A stretch of DNA of 64,000 nt from Streptomyces gossypii (GTDB taxonomy: Bacteria; Actinomycetota; Actinomycetes; Streptomycetales; Streptomycetaceae): assembly GCF_025165795.1 (NCBI RefSeq), contig NZ_JAJAGO010000015.1:1-64000 (forward strand), given 5' to 3'. Numbering within the stretch: position 1 is the stretch's first letter; the number at the start of each line of letters is the position of its first letter. The position numbers and the translations under genes were made by a program. Below, piece by piece: positions 19,345 to 29,708 of this stretch. Below the pieces are notes generated by a model, which saw only the letters and a program-made list of their open reading frames with translations, ran no database searches and was not told the origin of the DNA.

Positions 19345-19494
19345 GTCCCGTAATCCCTGGTGGATCAGCGCGCGGCGTCAGATGCGGTGCTTCGCAAGGC
19401 GGAGGGGCGTCCTCATACTGGGCGTATCCGGGCGTTCCGGCAACGCAGCGAGGTGCCGTAGCTGTCGTCGTGCGCCCGCCAGGGATCACGGGAC
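19345..19494 (+). repeat. Dispersed repeat element, copy 2, within 19-bp inverted arms
   Basis: Arms 345-363 and 476-494 are inverted copies (17 of 19 match; shared GTCCCGTNATCCCTGG). The core 19369-19474 aligns along its length with copy 1 at 10561-10664 (opposite strand), including TCGCAAGGCGGAGG and TACTGGGCGTA. The arms of the two copies are unrelated to each other. It ends six bases before the whiB stop codon, so its right arm could also serve as the whiB terminator. Confidence 0.7.
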
Positions 19495-19499
19495 AGCCC

Positions 19500-19763
19500 T
19501 CAGACAGCCGCCTTCTTCAGCCTGCGCCGCTCCCGCTCGGACAGCCCGCCCCAGATGCCGAAACGCTCGTCATTGGCGAGTGCGTACTCCAGACACTCGG
19601 ACCGGACTTCGCAGGCAAGACAGACTTTCTTCGCCTCGCGGGTAGATCCGCCCTTCTCGGGGAAGAACGACTCCGGATCGGTCTGGGCGCAGAGCGCGCG
19701 CTCCTGCCAGCCGAGCTCCTCGTCCGCCTCGTCGACCAGCAGTTGTTCGAACAGCTCGGTCAT
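19500..19763 (-). CDS. whiB: WhiB sporulation regulator (iron-sulfur transcription factor)
   Basis: An 87-residue Wbl protein, matching S. coelicolor WhiB in length and nearly in sequence as I remember it. Cys25, Cys48, Cys51 and Cys57 (CLACEVRSEC) are the [4Fe-4S] ligands. RFGIWGGL is the turn that contacts the housekeeping sigma factor, and the basic end ERERRRLKKAAV binds DNA. WhiB acts with WhiA to start sporulation septation. The start has GAGGGG upstream, and a good promoter lies 75-105 bp before it. Its place next to the cysteine dioxygenase and fbiAB genes agrees with the core Streptomyces order. Confidence 0.93.
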   Translation of the reverse strand: MTELFEQLLVDEADEELGWQERALCAQTDPESFFPEKGGSTREAKKVCLACEVRSECLEYALANDERFGIWGGLSERERRRLKKAAV

Positions 19764-19837
19764 GTGCGCGCCCCTCGTCTGTCTTTACGTCCCCGTGATG
19801 CAGTCGTTACCTATCCCGCATGAACGACACGAGTGAA

Positions 19838-19867
19838 ATTACAAGTGCGCCGATCAAGGCCAGTCAA
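19838..19867 (-). promoter_or_regulatory. Putative whiB promoter
   Basis: The minus strand has TTGACT (862-867) and TGTAAT (838-843) with an 18-base spacer, predicting a transcript start about 65 bases before the whiB ATG. It is a housekeeping-sigma type match; developmental promoters may also exist nearby. Confidence 0.6.
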
Positions 19868-20403
19868 GCCAAGATCTGCTATTGCGACCCTTATTCACTC
19901 TGCGGAACCAAGGCATCCGGAAAGTCTTCAAATATCTACAAACTATGACAACCCCGCAAGGTTGATCATCACTTCGCACCTCTCGCCCGGAAGACGGGAC
20001 GCGCATCGAACACGCTCCGGCTCCCGCACCGAAGCGGCGCTGATCACAGAGAGATCACAGAACCACAACGACGTTTGGGTGCGCGGCTGCTGCGCCACAT
20101 GTCCGCGGCGGGCACTGCACAAACCTTTCTCCAAGCAAGGCAACCGGATGGAGTGAATCCGTACGCCCGAGCGCGGCATCCAGTTGACAGCGGCCGGGGT
20201 CAGCCGGTCTCCTTGACCGCATGTCCGTGCCACGCTCGCCGCACCCGACCCGCTACGGCCGGTCGGGCTGCGCCGCGTCCTGGCCGTGTTGTCGTCGCTG
20301 CTGTTGAGGCATCCCCACCGCGCCCAGCCCTCCCCCGGGCTCCCGCGCACCGGCCCCTCCTCCTGACCTCCAGCCCGACCTCTCAGCCAAAGGCATCTGC
20401 TCT
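19868..20403. other. Intergenic region between whiB and the cysteine dioxygenase gene
   Basis: About 535 bp without a convincing gene. The part near whiB (19880-19990) is unusually AT-rich for this genome, with AAATATCTACAAACTATGAC, and is probably regulatory. The part near 20200-20400 is GC-rich and holds no clear promoter. Confidence 0.5.
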
Positions 20404-20940
20404 GTGAACAGCGACCTCCAGATCGCGGGCGACCTGCTCGCCGTCCCGCATCTCCTGCCGCCCGCCCCCGACCACCCCAGCACCGTCGCCGGATTCGCCG
20501 GTCTGGCCCGTACGATCGCCGCCGACCACGACTCCTGGGCACCACTCGTGCGGTACGACGCCCTCACCCGCTGGTACCACCGGCTGCGCACCGGCCCCGG
20601 CTACGAGGTGTGGCTGCTCAGCTGGCTGCCGGGCCAGGGCAGCGGGCAACACGACCACGGCGCCTCGTCCGGCGTGCTGACCGTGCTGACCGGTGAACTG
20701 ACCGAGCGCGTCCGCCGTGGCGGCGCCACGAGCGGCAAGAGCGGTGTGACCGCGCGTCTGCTGACTCCCGGCGCGCAGCGTGTGTTCGGACCGGGCTACG
20801 TGCACGAGGCGGTCAACGACAGCCTCGAACCCGCGGTCAGTCTGCACATCTACTTCCCCGGCCTCACCGAGATGCCGATGCACACCCCCCACAAGGCGTC
20901 CACCGCACGGACACCCCTCAAGGACCCAGCCTCCGGCTGA
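20404..20940 (+). CDS. Cysteine dioxygenase family protein
   Basis: A 178-residue single-domain cupin. SGQHDHGASSGVLTVLTGELTE and GPGYVHEAVND give the three iron ligands (His83, His85, His134 by count). In the family the enzyme oxidises L-cysteine to cysteine sulfinate with O2. RYDALTRWYHRLRTGPGYEVWLLSW is the conserved first strand block. The GTG start is accepted because no better start lies downstream. The next gene, fbiA, begins 65 bp later and could be read on the same transcript. Confidence 0.88.
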   Translation: MNSDLQIAGDLLAVPHLLPPAPDHPSTVAGFAGLARTIAADHDSWAPLVRYDALTRWYHRLRTGPGYEVWLLSWLPGQGSGQHDHGASSGVLTVLTGELTERVRRGGATSGKSGVTARLLTPGAQRVFGPGYVHEAVNDSLEPAVSLHIYFPGLTEMPMHTPHKASTARTPLKDPASG

Positions 20941-21005
20941 CAGGCCCACCCGTCGCCCGACCACCGCCCCTCAGGGATTCAGCCTCCGGCTGACAGACTG
21001 TCTGC

Positions 21006-21964
<959 letters not shown>

Positions 21965-21968
<4 letters not shown>

Positions 21969-23371
21969 CCACCCCCGTACATGACGGCTCGCGCGACGTC
22001 GCGCACGATCCCGTGAGTGGCGTACCGGCCTCGTTCCAGGTGTGGGCGCTGCCCGGCATCCCGGAGGTGCAGCCCGGCGACAGCCTGGTCAAGCTCATCG
22101 TGGAGGCGGCTACGGCCGAGCGGATGCCGGGGCTCGCGGACGGCGACGTGCTGATCGTGACCTCGAAGATCGTGAGCAAGTCGGAGGGCCGGACGGTACC
22201 GGCCGACGACCGTGAGGCATCGATCGAGGCGGAGACCGTACGGGTGGTCGCCCGGCGCGGTGCAGCCCGGATCGTCGAGAGCAGGAACGGCCTGGTGATG
22301 GCCGCTGCCGGAGTGGACGCCTCCAACACCCCGGCAGGCACGGTGCTGTTGCTCCCGCTCGATCCGGACGCCTCGGCGCGCGGCATCCGGGAGGGGCTGC
22401 GCGAGGCGCTGGGCGTCGAGGTCGGGGTCGTCGTCACGGACACCTTCGGCAGGCCGTGGCGCGTGGGTCAGACGGACGTCGCGATCGGCGCGGCCGGGGT
22501 GCGGGTCCTGGAGGACCTGCGCGGCGGTGAGGACACGTTCGGCAACCTGCTCGGTGTCACGGTCACGGCCGTCGGCGACGAACTGGCGGCGGCCGGGGAG
22601 CTGGTGAAGGGCAAGACGAGCGGCCTGCCGGTGGCGGTGGTGCGGGGTCTGTCCCGGCATGTGAGCGACGGCGGCGATGACGGCGGCGCCGGCGATGGTG
22701 GTGGCGGCGAGGAGCAGTCGGCGCGGGCGCTGGTGCGCGACGCGGCGAACGACATGTTCCGGCTGGGTACTTCGGAGGCCGTACGGGAAGCGGTGACGCT
22801 GCGCCGCACAGTGCGTGAGTTCACGGAGGAGCCGGTCGACGGCGCGGCGGTGCGGCGTGCCGTGGCGGCCGCCGTGACGGCACCGGCGCCGCACCACACG
22901 ACGCCCTGGCGGTTCGTCCTGCTGGAGTCAAAGCGGTCCAGGACGCGGCTGGTCGACGCCATGCGCGAGGCGTGGATCGCCGATCTGCGAAGCGACGGCA
23001 AGAGCGAGGAGAGCATCGCCCGGCGGGTGCGGCGAGGTGACGTGCTGCGGAACGCGCCGTATCTCGTGGTGCCGTGCCTGGTGATGGACGGCTCGCACAC
23101 CTACCCGGACGCGCGTCGCGCCGCTGCCGAGCGGGAGATGTTCGTCGTGGCGAACGGCGCGGGCATCCAGAACTTCCTGGTCGCGCTGGCCGGTGAGCGG
23201 CTGGGTTCGGCGTGGGTCTCGTCCACGATGTTCTGCCGGGAGACCGTACGGGAGGTGCTGGAGCTGCCCGGCGGCTGGGACCCGATGGGCTCGGTCGCCG
23301 TCGGCCACCCGGCGGCGCCACCACGGGACCGGCCGCCACGGGACGGGGCGGATTTCCTGACGGTACGGTGA
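21965..23371 (+). CDS. fbiB: Bifunctional F420 gamma-glutamyl ligase / nitroreductase-like protein
   Basis: A 468-residue two-domain FbiB. Residues about 15-235 are the F420-0:gamma-glutamyl ligase (GDVLIVTSKIVSKSEGRTV, VVVTDTFGRPWRVGQTDVAIG). A Gly/Asp linker (DGGDDGGAGDGGGG) follows, then an FMN-binding nitroreductase-type domain (about 265-450; RRTVREFTEEPVD, ANGAGIQNFLVAL). In mycobacteria the C-terminal half reduces dehydro-F420-0 and aids long polyglutamate tails. The ATGA overlap with fbiA supports the start. Confidence 0.95.
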
Positions 23372-23443
23372 CGCTCCCTGGGGCGCGTAGGTCCGGTCCG
23401 GCACCGCCGGAACGCGCCGCGGTGGGGGATGGTTGCGCCGCTG

Positions 23444-24457
23444 TCAGAGGCGGGCGATGTCGCCGGGGGTGAAGCGTGGTGCCCGGCGCGGTGGCGTTCG
23501 ACCGGTGGTCATGATCAGCCGGGTGGCACGGTGCCGCTGCCCCTCGTACGGGGCGAGCAGCTCCAGCATTCTGTCGTCGTCGGCGCCGCGTTCGCCCGTG
23601 AGTGCGAAGCCGATGATGCCCGGCAGGTGAAGGTCTCCGACGGTGATCGCGTCGGGGGCGCCGTTGCTGCGCTGAAGCGTTTCCGCGGCGGTCCAGGGGC
23701 CAATGCCGGGGATGGCGCGGAGCCGTTCCGTCGCGGGCTCCAGCTCCATCGACGCCGCCTCCTCCATCCGCCCGGCCCGCCGTGCGGCCCGTACGACGGC
23801 GGCGGAGCGCTTGCCGTCCACACCCGCCCGGTGCCACTCCCAGGACGGGATCATGCACCAGGTACGCGCGTCGGGCGGGACGTGCAGCCCGCCCATCGGC
23901 CCGGGGGCGGGGTCGCCGTGCCGGCACAGGAGGAGCCGCCACGCGCGGTACGCCTCGTCCGTGGTGACCTTCTGCTCGAGGATCGACGGAATCAGCGATT
24001 CCAGTACGAGGCCGGTGCGGGCGAGCCGCAGCCCACGATTGCGCCGCTGCGCCTCCTGGGTCAGCCGGTGGTGCGGTACGAACGCGTCGGGGTCGTCACC
24101 GGCGCCGAGGAGGTCCGGCAGCCGGTCGAGCGACCAGTCCGCGCCGGGTCCCCAGGCGTCGGCGGCGATCTTCCCGGCGCCGTCCGGTGCGATCCGCAGC
24201 GTCACCGGCCCGCCCGGTGTGCGGCTCACCCGCCACACGGCTCCGTCCAGCACCCGGAACGCGGGATCGTACGGGCCGCGCCGCAGTACCCGCAGGCAGC
24301 CGCCCAGGTCGTACGCCTCGTCCGGCGTCCAGGTGCGCCGCCGGGCGCCGGCTGCGGCCGCCCCGACGGCGCGCGCGGGCGCCTTGGCAGGCCCCGGGGC
24401 GGGCGCGGGCACCCCGCCGGACGGGACGTGCGGGGGGCCGCCCCCTCGCCTGCTCAC
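23444..24457 (-). CDS. AlkA-type DNA-3-methyladenine glycosylase 2 family protein
   Basis: A 337-residue base-excision repair enzyme of the HhH-GPD superfamily. The helix-hairpin-helix IPGIGPWTAAETLQR is followed by the catalytic-Asp region ITVGDLHLPGIIGF. The N-terminal half (LGGCLRVLRRGPYDPAFRVLDG) is the TBP-like domain seen in AlkA. SLIPSILEQKVTTDEAYRAWRLL is the conserved core helix. The GTG start at 24457 overlaps the stop of the sugar nucleotidyltransferase by four bases (GTGA), so they are co-translated, although the functions seem unrelated. Confidence 0.9.
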   Translation of the reverse strand: MSRRGGGPPHVPSGGVPAPAPGPAKAPARAVGAAAAGARRRTWTPDEAYDLGGCLRVLRRGPYDPAFRVLDGAVWRVSRTPGGPVTLRIAPDGAGKIAADAWGPGADWSLDRLPDLLGAGDDPDAFVPHHRLTQEAQRRNRGLRLARTGLVLESLIPSILEQKVTTDEAYRAWRLLLCRHGDPAPGPMGGLHVPPDARTWCMIPSWEWHRAGVDGKRSAAVVRAARRAGRMEEAASMELEPATERLRAIPGIGPWTAAETLQRSNGAPDAITVGDLHLPGIIGFALTGERGADDDRMLELLAPYEGQRHRATRLIMTTGRTPPRRAPRFTPGDIARL

Positions 24458-25584
24458 TGGTCCGACGAGAAGCGGACCGACCCGGCGGCGAGTTCCGCCC
24501 CGCACCAGACCCGGATCCCGCCCCGTAGTTCGTTGTCGGCGCCGACAACCGCGCCGTCCCCGACGACCGCTCCGTCCAGCACCACCCGGGCGCCGATGCG
24601 CGCGCCTGCGCCGACCATCGATCCCCGTATCCGCGCGCCGGGTTCGACGACCGCCCCGGCCAGCAGCGTGCTGCCCTCGACCTGGGCGCCCGCGCCGACA
24701 ACGGCGCCGCCGCCGACCGCCGTACCGCCCGTCAGCTTGGCGTCCTGTGCGATCCGTGCGCCGTCCAGCACCAGGGACTCGCCGCGCCGCCCGGGAACCG
24801 CCGGGGACGGGGCACGGCCCAGCACCAGGTCGGCGGAGCCGCGTACGAAGGCCTGGGGTGTGCCGAGGTCCAGCCAGTAGGTGGAGTCGACGACGCCGTG
24901 CAGATGGGCGCCTGCGGCCAGCAGGCCGGGGAAGGTCTCGCGCTCGACCGAGACCGGGTGTCCGGCCGGGATGGTGTCGATGACGGAGCGGTTGAAGACG
25001 TACGCCCCCGCGTTGATCTGGTCGGTGACGATCTCCTCGGGCGTCTGCGGCTTCTCCAGGAAGGCGGTGACGCGCCCGTCCGCGTCCGTCGGCACCAGCC
25101 CGTACGCGCGGGGGTCGGCGACCCGGGTCAGATGCAGCGAGATCTCGGCGCCGGAGGTGGTGTGCGCCGCGAGCAGGGCGCGGATGTCGAGGCCCGTGAG
25201 GATGTCGCCGTTGCAGATGAGCACCGGCTCGTGCGGGGCCGAGTACAGCCGGGAGGCGACGTTGCGGATGGCGCCGCCGGTGCCGAGCGGCTCGTCCTCG
25301 GTGACGTATTCGAGGCGCAGCCCGAAGTCGGAGCCGTCGCCGAAGTAGGGCTCGAAGACCTCCGCCAGATAGGAGGTGGCCATCACCACGTGTTCGATCC
25401 CTGCGGCACGCAGCCGGGCGAGCTGATGGCTGAGGAACGGGACCCCGGCCGCCGGAACCATCGGCTTCGGCGTGTTCACGGTCAGGGGCCGCAGCCGGGT
25501 TCCCTTGCCCCCGACCAGGAGGACCGCCTCCGTACCGGCTGGCCCAGCTGGCCCGGTCGACCCGGCTGACGCACTGACCTGCAT
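24454..25584 (-). CDS. NDP-sugar pyrophosphorylase (probable mannose-1-phosphate guanylyltransferase)
   Basis: A 376-residue protein with an N-terminal nucleotidyltransferase domain: EAVLLVGGKGTRLRPLTVNTPKPMVPAAG, the GxGxRxxPxT signature with the uridylyl/guanylyl Lys, and ICNGDILTG. The C-terminal hexapeptide beta-helix is clear from VGGGAVVGAGAQVEGSTLLAG. In Streptomyces this position next to the mannose genes suggests GDP-mannose formation from mannose-1-phosphate and GTP (ManC role); sugar specificity is inferred. The ATG at 25584 has AGGGGG upstream. Confidence 0.88.
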   Translation of the reverse strand: MQVSASAGSTGPAGPAGTEAVLLVGGKGTRLRPLTVNTPKPMVPAAGVPFLSHQLARLRAAGIEHVVMATSYLAEVFEPYFGDGSDFGLRLEYVTEDEPLGTGGAIRNVASRLYSAPHEPVLICNGDILTGLDIRALLAAHTTSGAEISLHLTRVADPRAYGLVPTDADGRVTAFLEKPQTPEEIVTDQINAGAYVFNRSVIDTIPAGHPVSVERETFPGLLAAGAHLHGVVDSTYWLDLGTPQAFVRGSADLVLGRAPSPAVPGRRGESLVLDGARIAQDAKLTGGTAVGGGAVVGAGAQVEGSTLLAGAVVEPGARIRGSMVGAGARIGARVVLDGAVVGDGAVVGADNELRGGIRVWCGAELAAGSVRFSSDQ

Positions 25585-25731
25585 AAATCCCCCTGTGAGG
25601 CGGGGGACGTACGGGAATTCGATCCCGCACGTCCGATTGCTTCCGCAGATTCTCCCCCACCCGCCTCCCCCGGCATACGCACCCGGGTCATGACCTCGGG
25701 GTGCGGCACTGTCGGGTTCTGCCAATGCGCT

Positions 25732-25776
25732 GGTGCTGCGCCCCGCACGTTCGTGGAGCGGGCGCGGCGCAGCACC
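25732..25776 (-). terminator. Terminator of the amidase gene
   Basis: GGTGCTGCGCC and GGCGCAGCACC form an 11-bp stem with an additional inner CCGC/GCGG stem. It begins six bases after the amidase stop. Confidence 0.65.
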
Positions 25777-25781
25777 AGGGG

Positions 25782-27212
25782 TCAGCGGCCCTGAAGGCGG
25801 GCCGCGGTCGCGCGGATGGAGCCGAGACGCTTGTAGAGCCGGTCGCCGGGGCACTCGGTGTTGAATCCGTCGCGGTGCCCGGAGATGGTGCGCATGCGCA
25901 CTTTGCTGCCCTTTGCATACTTTCCACCGCCCGAGGTCATCGTGGTGGTAGCCCGCGCGTTGACTCCGAACAGTCCCAGCTTCCAGGCGGTGAGCTTCGC
26001 CACGGCGTCCCGGGCGGCACGGGACGGATCGGTCTTCCCGAACGAGCCGAGCACGGCGACGCCCATGCTGTTGGCGTTGAAACCGTAGGTGTGGGCGCCT
26101 TGGACCGGCTCGACAACGCCTCCGGCCCGGCCCTCGTAGATGGTGCCGCACTTGTCGACGAGGAAGTTGTACCCCAGGTCACGCCAGCCGCTGCTGCGGA
26201 CGTGATAGCGGTGGATGCCCCGGATGATCGAGGGCGCCTGGGAGCAGCGGTAGCTGTTGGCCATCGCGGTGTGGTGGACGAAGGCCGCCCGCACCGTTCT
26301 GGTGTAGAGGTAGCCGCCCTCGCGCAGGTCGGGGTCCGCGCCCCAGCCCTTGCGGGTGACGATGCCGGGGCGCGGGCCGATGTGCTTGCGGCCTCCGGCG
26401 GCGGCTGTCACACCCAGGCCCTGCGCTGCCGCCTCGGCCTCCGTTTCGGCCCTGCTGAGCGCGGGGATCTTGGTGACGCCGGACTCCGCGCTGGTGGCGT
26501 CCGTGATGTTCGTTTCCGTGCTGGTTTCCGTGCTGGTTTCCGTGCTGTCCGTTTCTGCGGCGCCGGGGTCGGCCTTGCCCGACTCGGGGGCGCCGCGGAC
26601 CGCCCCCGAGTCGCCGGGGTCGACCAGCTCCAGCCGGAGCCCTTTCGGCAGGCCAGCGCCCGCCTCGGGGAGCACCCGCAGTTGCACGCCGTCGGACGCG
26701 TCCGTCCACAACGGGTTGGTGGCACCGCGCACGCCCCCGCCTTCCTGCGTACGCTCCGCCCCACGCGGGTCGGGGGCGTGGGTGCCGTGCACGTCGATCT
26801 CGCGCCAGTCGGACCAGGAGCCCGTGCGCACGGACCGGACGCGCACCAGCACCTGTCCTCGCAGTTGCTCGCGGACGTCCTCCCAGACCAGCCCGAGCAG
26901 CGAGAACGGCTGGACCGTACGGGGCCCCAGGCCCAGCTCCCCGGCCCTGGGAGCCGCATTCGGCCCCCGGTCGCCGAGCCGCTTCGAGTCCGCAGACTGG
27001 GGAGAGCCCGGTGCGTCGGGGGAACCGGCCGCACGGAGTGGGCGGAGCGGCAGCGACTGGGTGCTGCCCGCCGGCCGGGGAGCGGCGGGACGTGTGACGG
27101 GCGCGCCACCTTCCGCAGCCGGTGCGGGCTGCGCGGTGACGGGCGGCGCGAGGGAGATCAGCAGGGCGGCGGTGGAGAGAACACCGAGTGAGGTAACAGG
27201 AAGTACGCGCAT
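25782..27212 (-). CDS. Secreted N-acetylmuramoyl-L-alanine amidase (PGRP/Amidase_2 type)
   Basis: About 476 residues. A signal peptide (VTSLGVLSTAALLISLAPPVTA) is followed by a long Pro/Ala- and Thr/Glu-rich linker with a TETSTETSTET repeat. A C-terminal peptidoglycan-recognition amidase domain covers about 285-470. The zinc site is complete: AAFVHHTAMANSYRCSQ, SGHRDGFNTECPGD (second His and Cys), and GYNFLVDKCGTIYEGRAGG. It cleaves the bond between MurNAc and L-alanine in the wall. ATG codons at 27212 and 27230 are both possible; neither has a strong ribosome site. Confidence 0.92.
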   Translation of the reverse strand: MRVLPVTSLGVLSTAALLISLAPPVTAQPAPAAEGGAPVTRPAAPRPAGSTQSLPLRPLRAAGSPDAPGSPQSADSKRLGDRGPNAAPRAGELGLGPRTVQPFSLLGLVWEDVREQLRGQVLVRVRSVRTGSWSDWREIDVHGTHAPDPRGAERTQEGGGVRGATNPLWTDASDGVQLRVLPEAGAGLPKGLRLELVDPGDSGAVRGAPESGKADPGAAETDSTETSTETSTETNITDATSAESGVTKIPALSRAETEAEAAAQGLGVTAAAGGRKHIGPRPGIVTRKGWGADPDLREGGYLYTRTVRAAFVHHTAMANSYRCSQAPSIIRGIHRYHVRSSGWRDLGYNFLVDKCGTIYEGRAGGVVEPVQGAHTYGFNANSMGVAVLGSFGKTDPSRAARDAVAKLTAWKLGLFGVNARATTTMTSGGGKYAKGSKVRMRTISGHRDGFNTECPGDRLYKRLGSIRATAARLQGR

Positions 27213-27341
27213 AAACACGATAATGGACATACCGTCACATATCTGTCCATGCGAGAGCTGACACCCAGTCGGTCCGGCCAACCGGCGGCGCCCGCCCACC
27301 GGCCCGTCCCGCGCTCCTCGCCGCCGCGTACCCTCATACGG

Positions 27342-28124
27342 ATGGACGCCACCGACCGCACCCCCGCCGACCTGCTGAGTTCCGCCCTGGTCACGGACCC
27401 CGCCCGCCCGCTGGTGACCTTCTACGACGACGCCACCGGGGAACGCGTCGAGCTCTCCGTGGCCACCCTCGCCAATTGGGTGGCGAAGACCGCCAATCTC
27501 CTCCAGGACGAGCTGAGCGCCGAGCCCGGCGACCGGCTCGCGCTGCTGCTGCCCGCGCACTGGCAGTCCGCCGTCTGGCTGCTCGCCTGCTCGGCCACCG
27601 GCGTGGTGGCCGAGGTGAACGGCGACCCGGCCGCGGCGGATCTGGTCGTCGCCGGACCGGACACCCTGGAGACGGCCCGCGCGTGCTCCGGGGAGCGCGT
27701 CGCGCTCAGCCTGCGCCCTCTCGGGGTGCGGTTCCCGCAGCCGCCCGAGGGTTTTGCGGACTACGCGGTGGAGGTGCCGGGCCAGGGTGACCGTTTCACC
27801 CCGTACGCCCCCGTGGCACCCGGCGCCCCCGCACTGACCGTGCACGGCGGCAGCGGCGGCAGCGGCAGCGGCATCCTGGAGCTGACGGGTGCGCAGGTGG
27901 TGGAGCGCGCCCGTGCCGACGCGGAGGCGCGAGGGCTCATCTCCGGCTCCCGGCTGCTCTCGCCGCTCTCCTACGACAGCTGGGAGGGCCTCTCCGCCGG
28001 GCTGTACGCGCCGCTCGCCGCCGGGGCCTCGGTCATCCTCTGCCGCAACGCCGCGGACCTGTCACCCGAAGCGCTCACCAGGCGCCGGGAGAGCGAGCGC
28101 GTCACCCACAGCGCCGGGGAGTGA
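27342..28124 (+). CDS. TIGR03089 family protein (AMP-ligase-like N-terminal half)
   Basis: A 260-residue actinobacterial protein of the TIGR03089 family. It resembles the first part of AMP-dependent acyl-CoA synthetases (PLVTFYDDATGERVELSVATLANWVAKTANLL) but lacks the P-loop TSGTTG and the C-terminal catalytic domain, so it is unlikely to be an active ligase. A GGSGGSGSG stretch lies near residue 170. The ATG at 27342 has no Shine-Dalgarno and sits close to a possible -10 (TACCCT), compatible with a leaderless mRNA. Confidence 0.85.
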   Translation: MDATDRTPADLLSSALVTDPARPLVTFYDDATGERVELSVATLANWVAKTANLLQDELSAEPGDRLALLLPAHWQSAVWLLACSATGVVAEVNGDPAAADLVVAGPDTLETARACSGERVALSLRPLGVRFPQPPEGFADYAVEVPGQGDRFTPYAPVAPGAPALTVHGGSGGSGSGILELTGAQVVERARADAEARGLISGSRLLSPLSYDSWEGLSAGLYAPLAAGASVILCRNAADLSPEALTRRRESERVTHSAGE

Positions 28125-28414
28125 ACCGGGGCGCGTCCGGGCGGCGAACACCCTCGGGGCGCACCAGGCAAGCTCAAGCAGTACCAAGCAGGTCCCAAGC
28201 AGGTCCAAACTGCCTGCAGCAGAACCAATCGGCACCAAATACCCCCGAAACGGCAGCCGAGGGCCGCGACACGGCACGAGATTGCCCGTACGTACAACCA
28301 AACGACAGTTCTGACCGTCTGTCCCTTTGACCGAAGCCCGCACACCTGTCCCACCGGTGCGCGGGCCGCGGTGCGAGTCCGGCATCCGATGACCTCGCAA
28401 GGGATGGACAACAC
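28125..28414. other. Intergenic region before the first LCP gene
   Basis: 290 bp without a gene. It includes a short AAGCAGGTCC direct repeat (28183-28205) and an AT-richer stretch with several CCAA triplets. No clear promoter match was found. Confidence 0.4.
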
Positions 28415-29587
28415 GTGACCGAAGCCAGCCCGGCCCCGGCGGAAGAACCGGAGCCCACGCCCCGGCCCGCGCGCCGGCGCCGCTGGCTGCGCTGGGTCGC
28501 ACTCGGGACCTCGGTCCTGGTGCTCGCCGCCGCGGGCGTCAGCTGGGCGCTCTACCAAAGGCTCAACGGCAACATCACCACCGACCAGGACACCGCCGAG
28601 GAGCTGGCGCGGCACGAGGACGAACGCCCCGCCCCTGCTCCGAGCGAGGCCCAGAACATCCTGCTGCTCGGCTCCGACAGCCGCGACGGCTCGAACTCCG
28701 AGTACGGCAGGGGCGGCGGCACCGCGCGCTCGGACACCACGATGCTGCTGCACCTGCCCAAGGACCGTTCCAGTGCGACCGCGATGTCCCTGCCGCGCGA
28801 CCTGATGGTCGAGATACCCAGTTGCCGGAAGCCGGACGGCAGTCGCAGCGAGGCCCAACTCGCGCAGTTCAACTGGGCGTTCGAGTTCGGCGGCGCCGCC
28901 TGCACCATACGTACGGTCGAGCAGCTCACCGACATCCGCGTGGATCACCACATGATCGTCGATTTCACCGGATTCAAGGACATCGTGAACGCGGTGGGCG
29001 GAGTCGAGGTCTGCCTCGCCGACGCCGTGAGTGACACCGACGCGAAGCTTGAGCTGGAGGCCGGACGGCAGGTGCTCCAGGGCGAGGACGCCCTGGGCTA
29101 CGTCCGCGCCCGCAAGAGCTTCGACGGCAGCGACACCCAGCGGATGGACCGCCAGCAGCAGTTCCTCGGTTCACTCGTGCAGAAGGTGCGCACCAACGGC
29201 GTGCTGCTCAACCCCACGAAGCTCTACCCCTTCCTCGACGCGGCGACCTCCGCACTGACCGCGGATTCCGGGCTGAATTCGCTCAAGGAGCTCTACGACC
29301 TCGCGAGCAGCCTGCGGAACATACCGGAGGATCAGGTGCGATTCCTCACCGTGCCGCGGAAGCAGTACACCCTGGACGCCAATCGGGACGAACTGGTGCA
29401 GCCTGCGGCGGATCAGCTCTTCACGCAGCTGCGTAAGGACCGGCCGATACGGGTCGGTGACCAGCAGGACGACCCGACGGACGGGAAGAAGGCAGCTCAG
29501 GACGGCAGTTCATCCTCCACCTACCGGGGGATGACGGCCGCGCGTGACGCCTGCGCGGCGGACAGCGCAAAGAATGGGGCGGATTGA
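28415..29587 (+). CDS. LCP (LytR-CpsA-Psr) family cell-wall glycopolymer ligase, paralogue 1
   Basis: A 390-residue type II membrane protein. The N-terminal helix is WVALGTSVLVLAAAGVSWALY. The extracytoplasmic LCP domain (about 80-320) has ILLLGSDSRDG, AMSLPRDLMVEI, VDHHMIVDFTGFKDIVNAVGGVEV and YVRARKSFDGSDTQRMDRQQQF, so the Arg/Asp catalytic set is intact. There is no LytR_C domain. LCP enzymes transfer lipid-linked glycopolymers to peptidoglycan. It is the first of three LCP genes in a row on this strand. Confidence 0.92.
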   Translation: MTEASPAPAEEPEPTPRPARRRRWLRWVALGTSVLVLAAAGVSWALYQRLNGNITTDQDTAEELARHEDERPAPAPSEAQNILLLGSDSRDGSNSEYGRGGGTARSDTTMLLHLPKDRSSATAMSLPRDLMVEIPSCRKPDGSRSEAQLAQFNWAFEFGGAACTIRTVEQLTDIRVDHHMIVDFTGFKDIVNAVGGVEVCLADAVSDTDAKLELEAGRQVLQGEDALGYVRARKSFDGSDTQRMDRQQQFLGSLVQKVRTNGVLLNPTKLYPFLDAATSALTADSGLNSLKELYDLASSLRNIPEDQVRFLTVPRKQYTLDANRDELVQPAADQLFTQLRKDRPIRVGDQQDDPTDGKKAAQDGSSSSTYRGMTAARDACAADSAKNGAD

Positions 29588-29708
29588 CCGCTTCTGAACC
29601 AGTGGAATGTGTCACCGACGTCGCTACGTCTGGAAGCCGACGGATAGTGTGAGCGATCCGGTCCGCCCTCCGGGGCGCCAGGCGGCATAGTGGAGGATTT
29701 TCGCAATC

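Noticed and set aside
25782..27845. 687-residue version of the amidase
   Set aside because: The extra N-terminal 200 residues overlap the divergent TIGR03089 gene and precede a clear signal peptide; the start at 27212 (or 27230) is much better.
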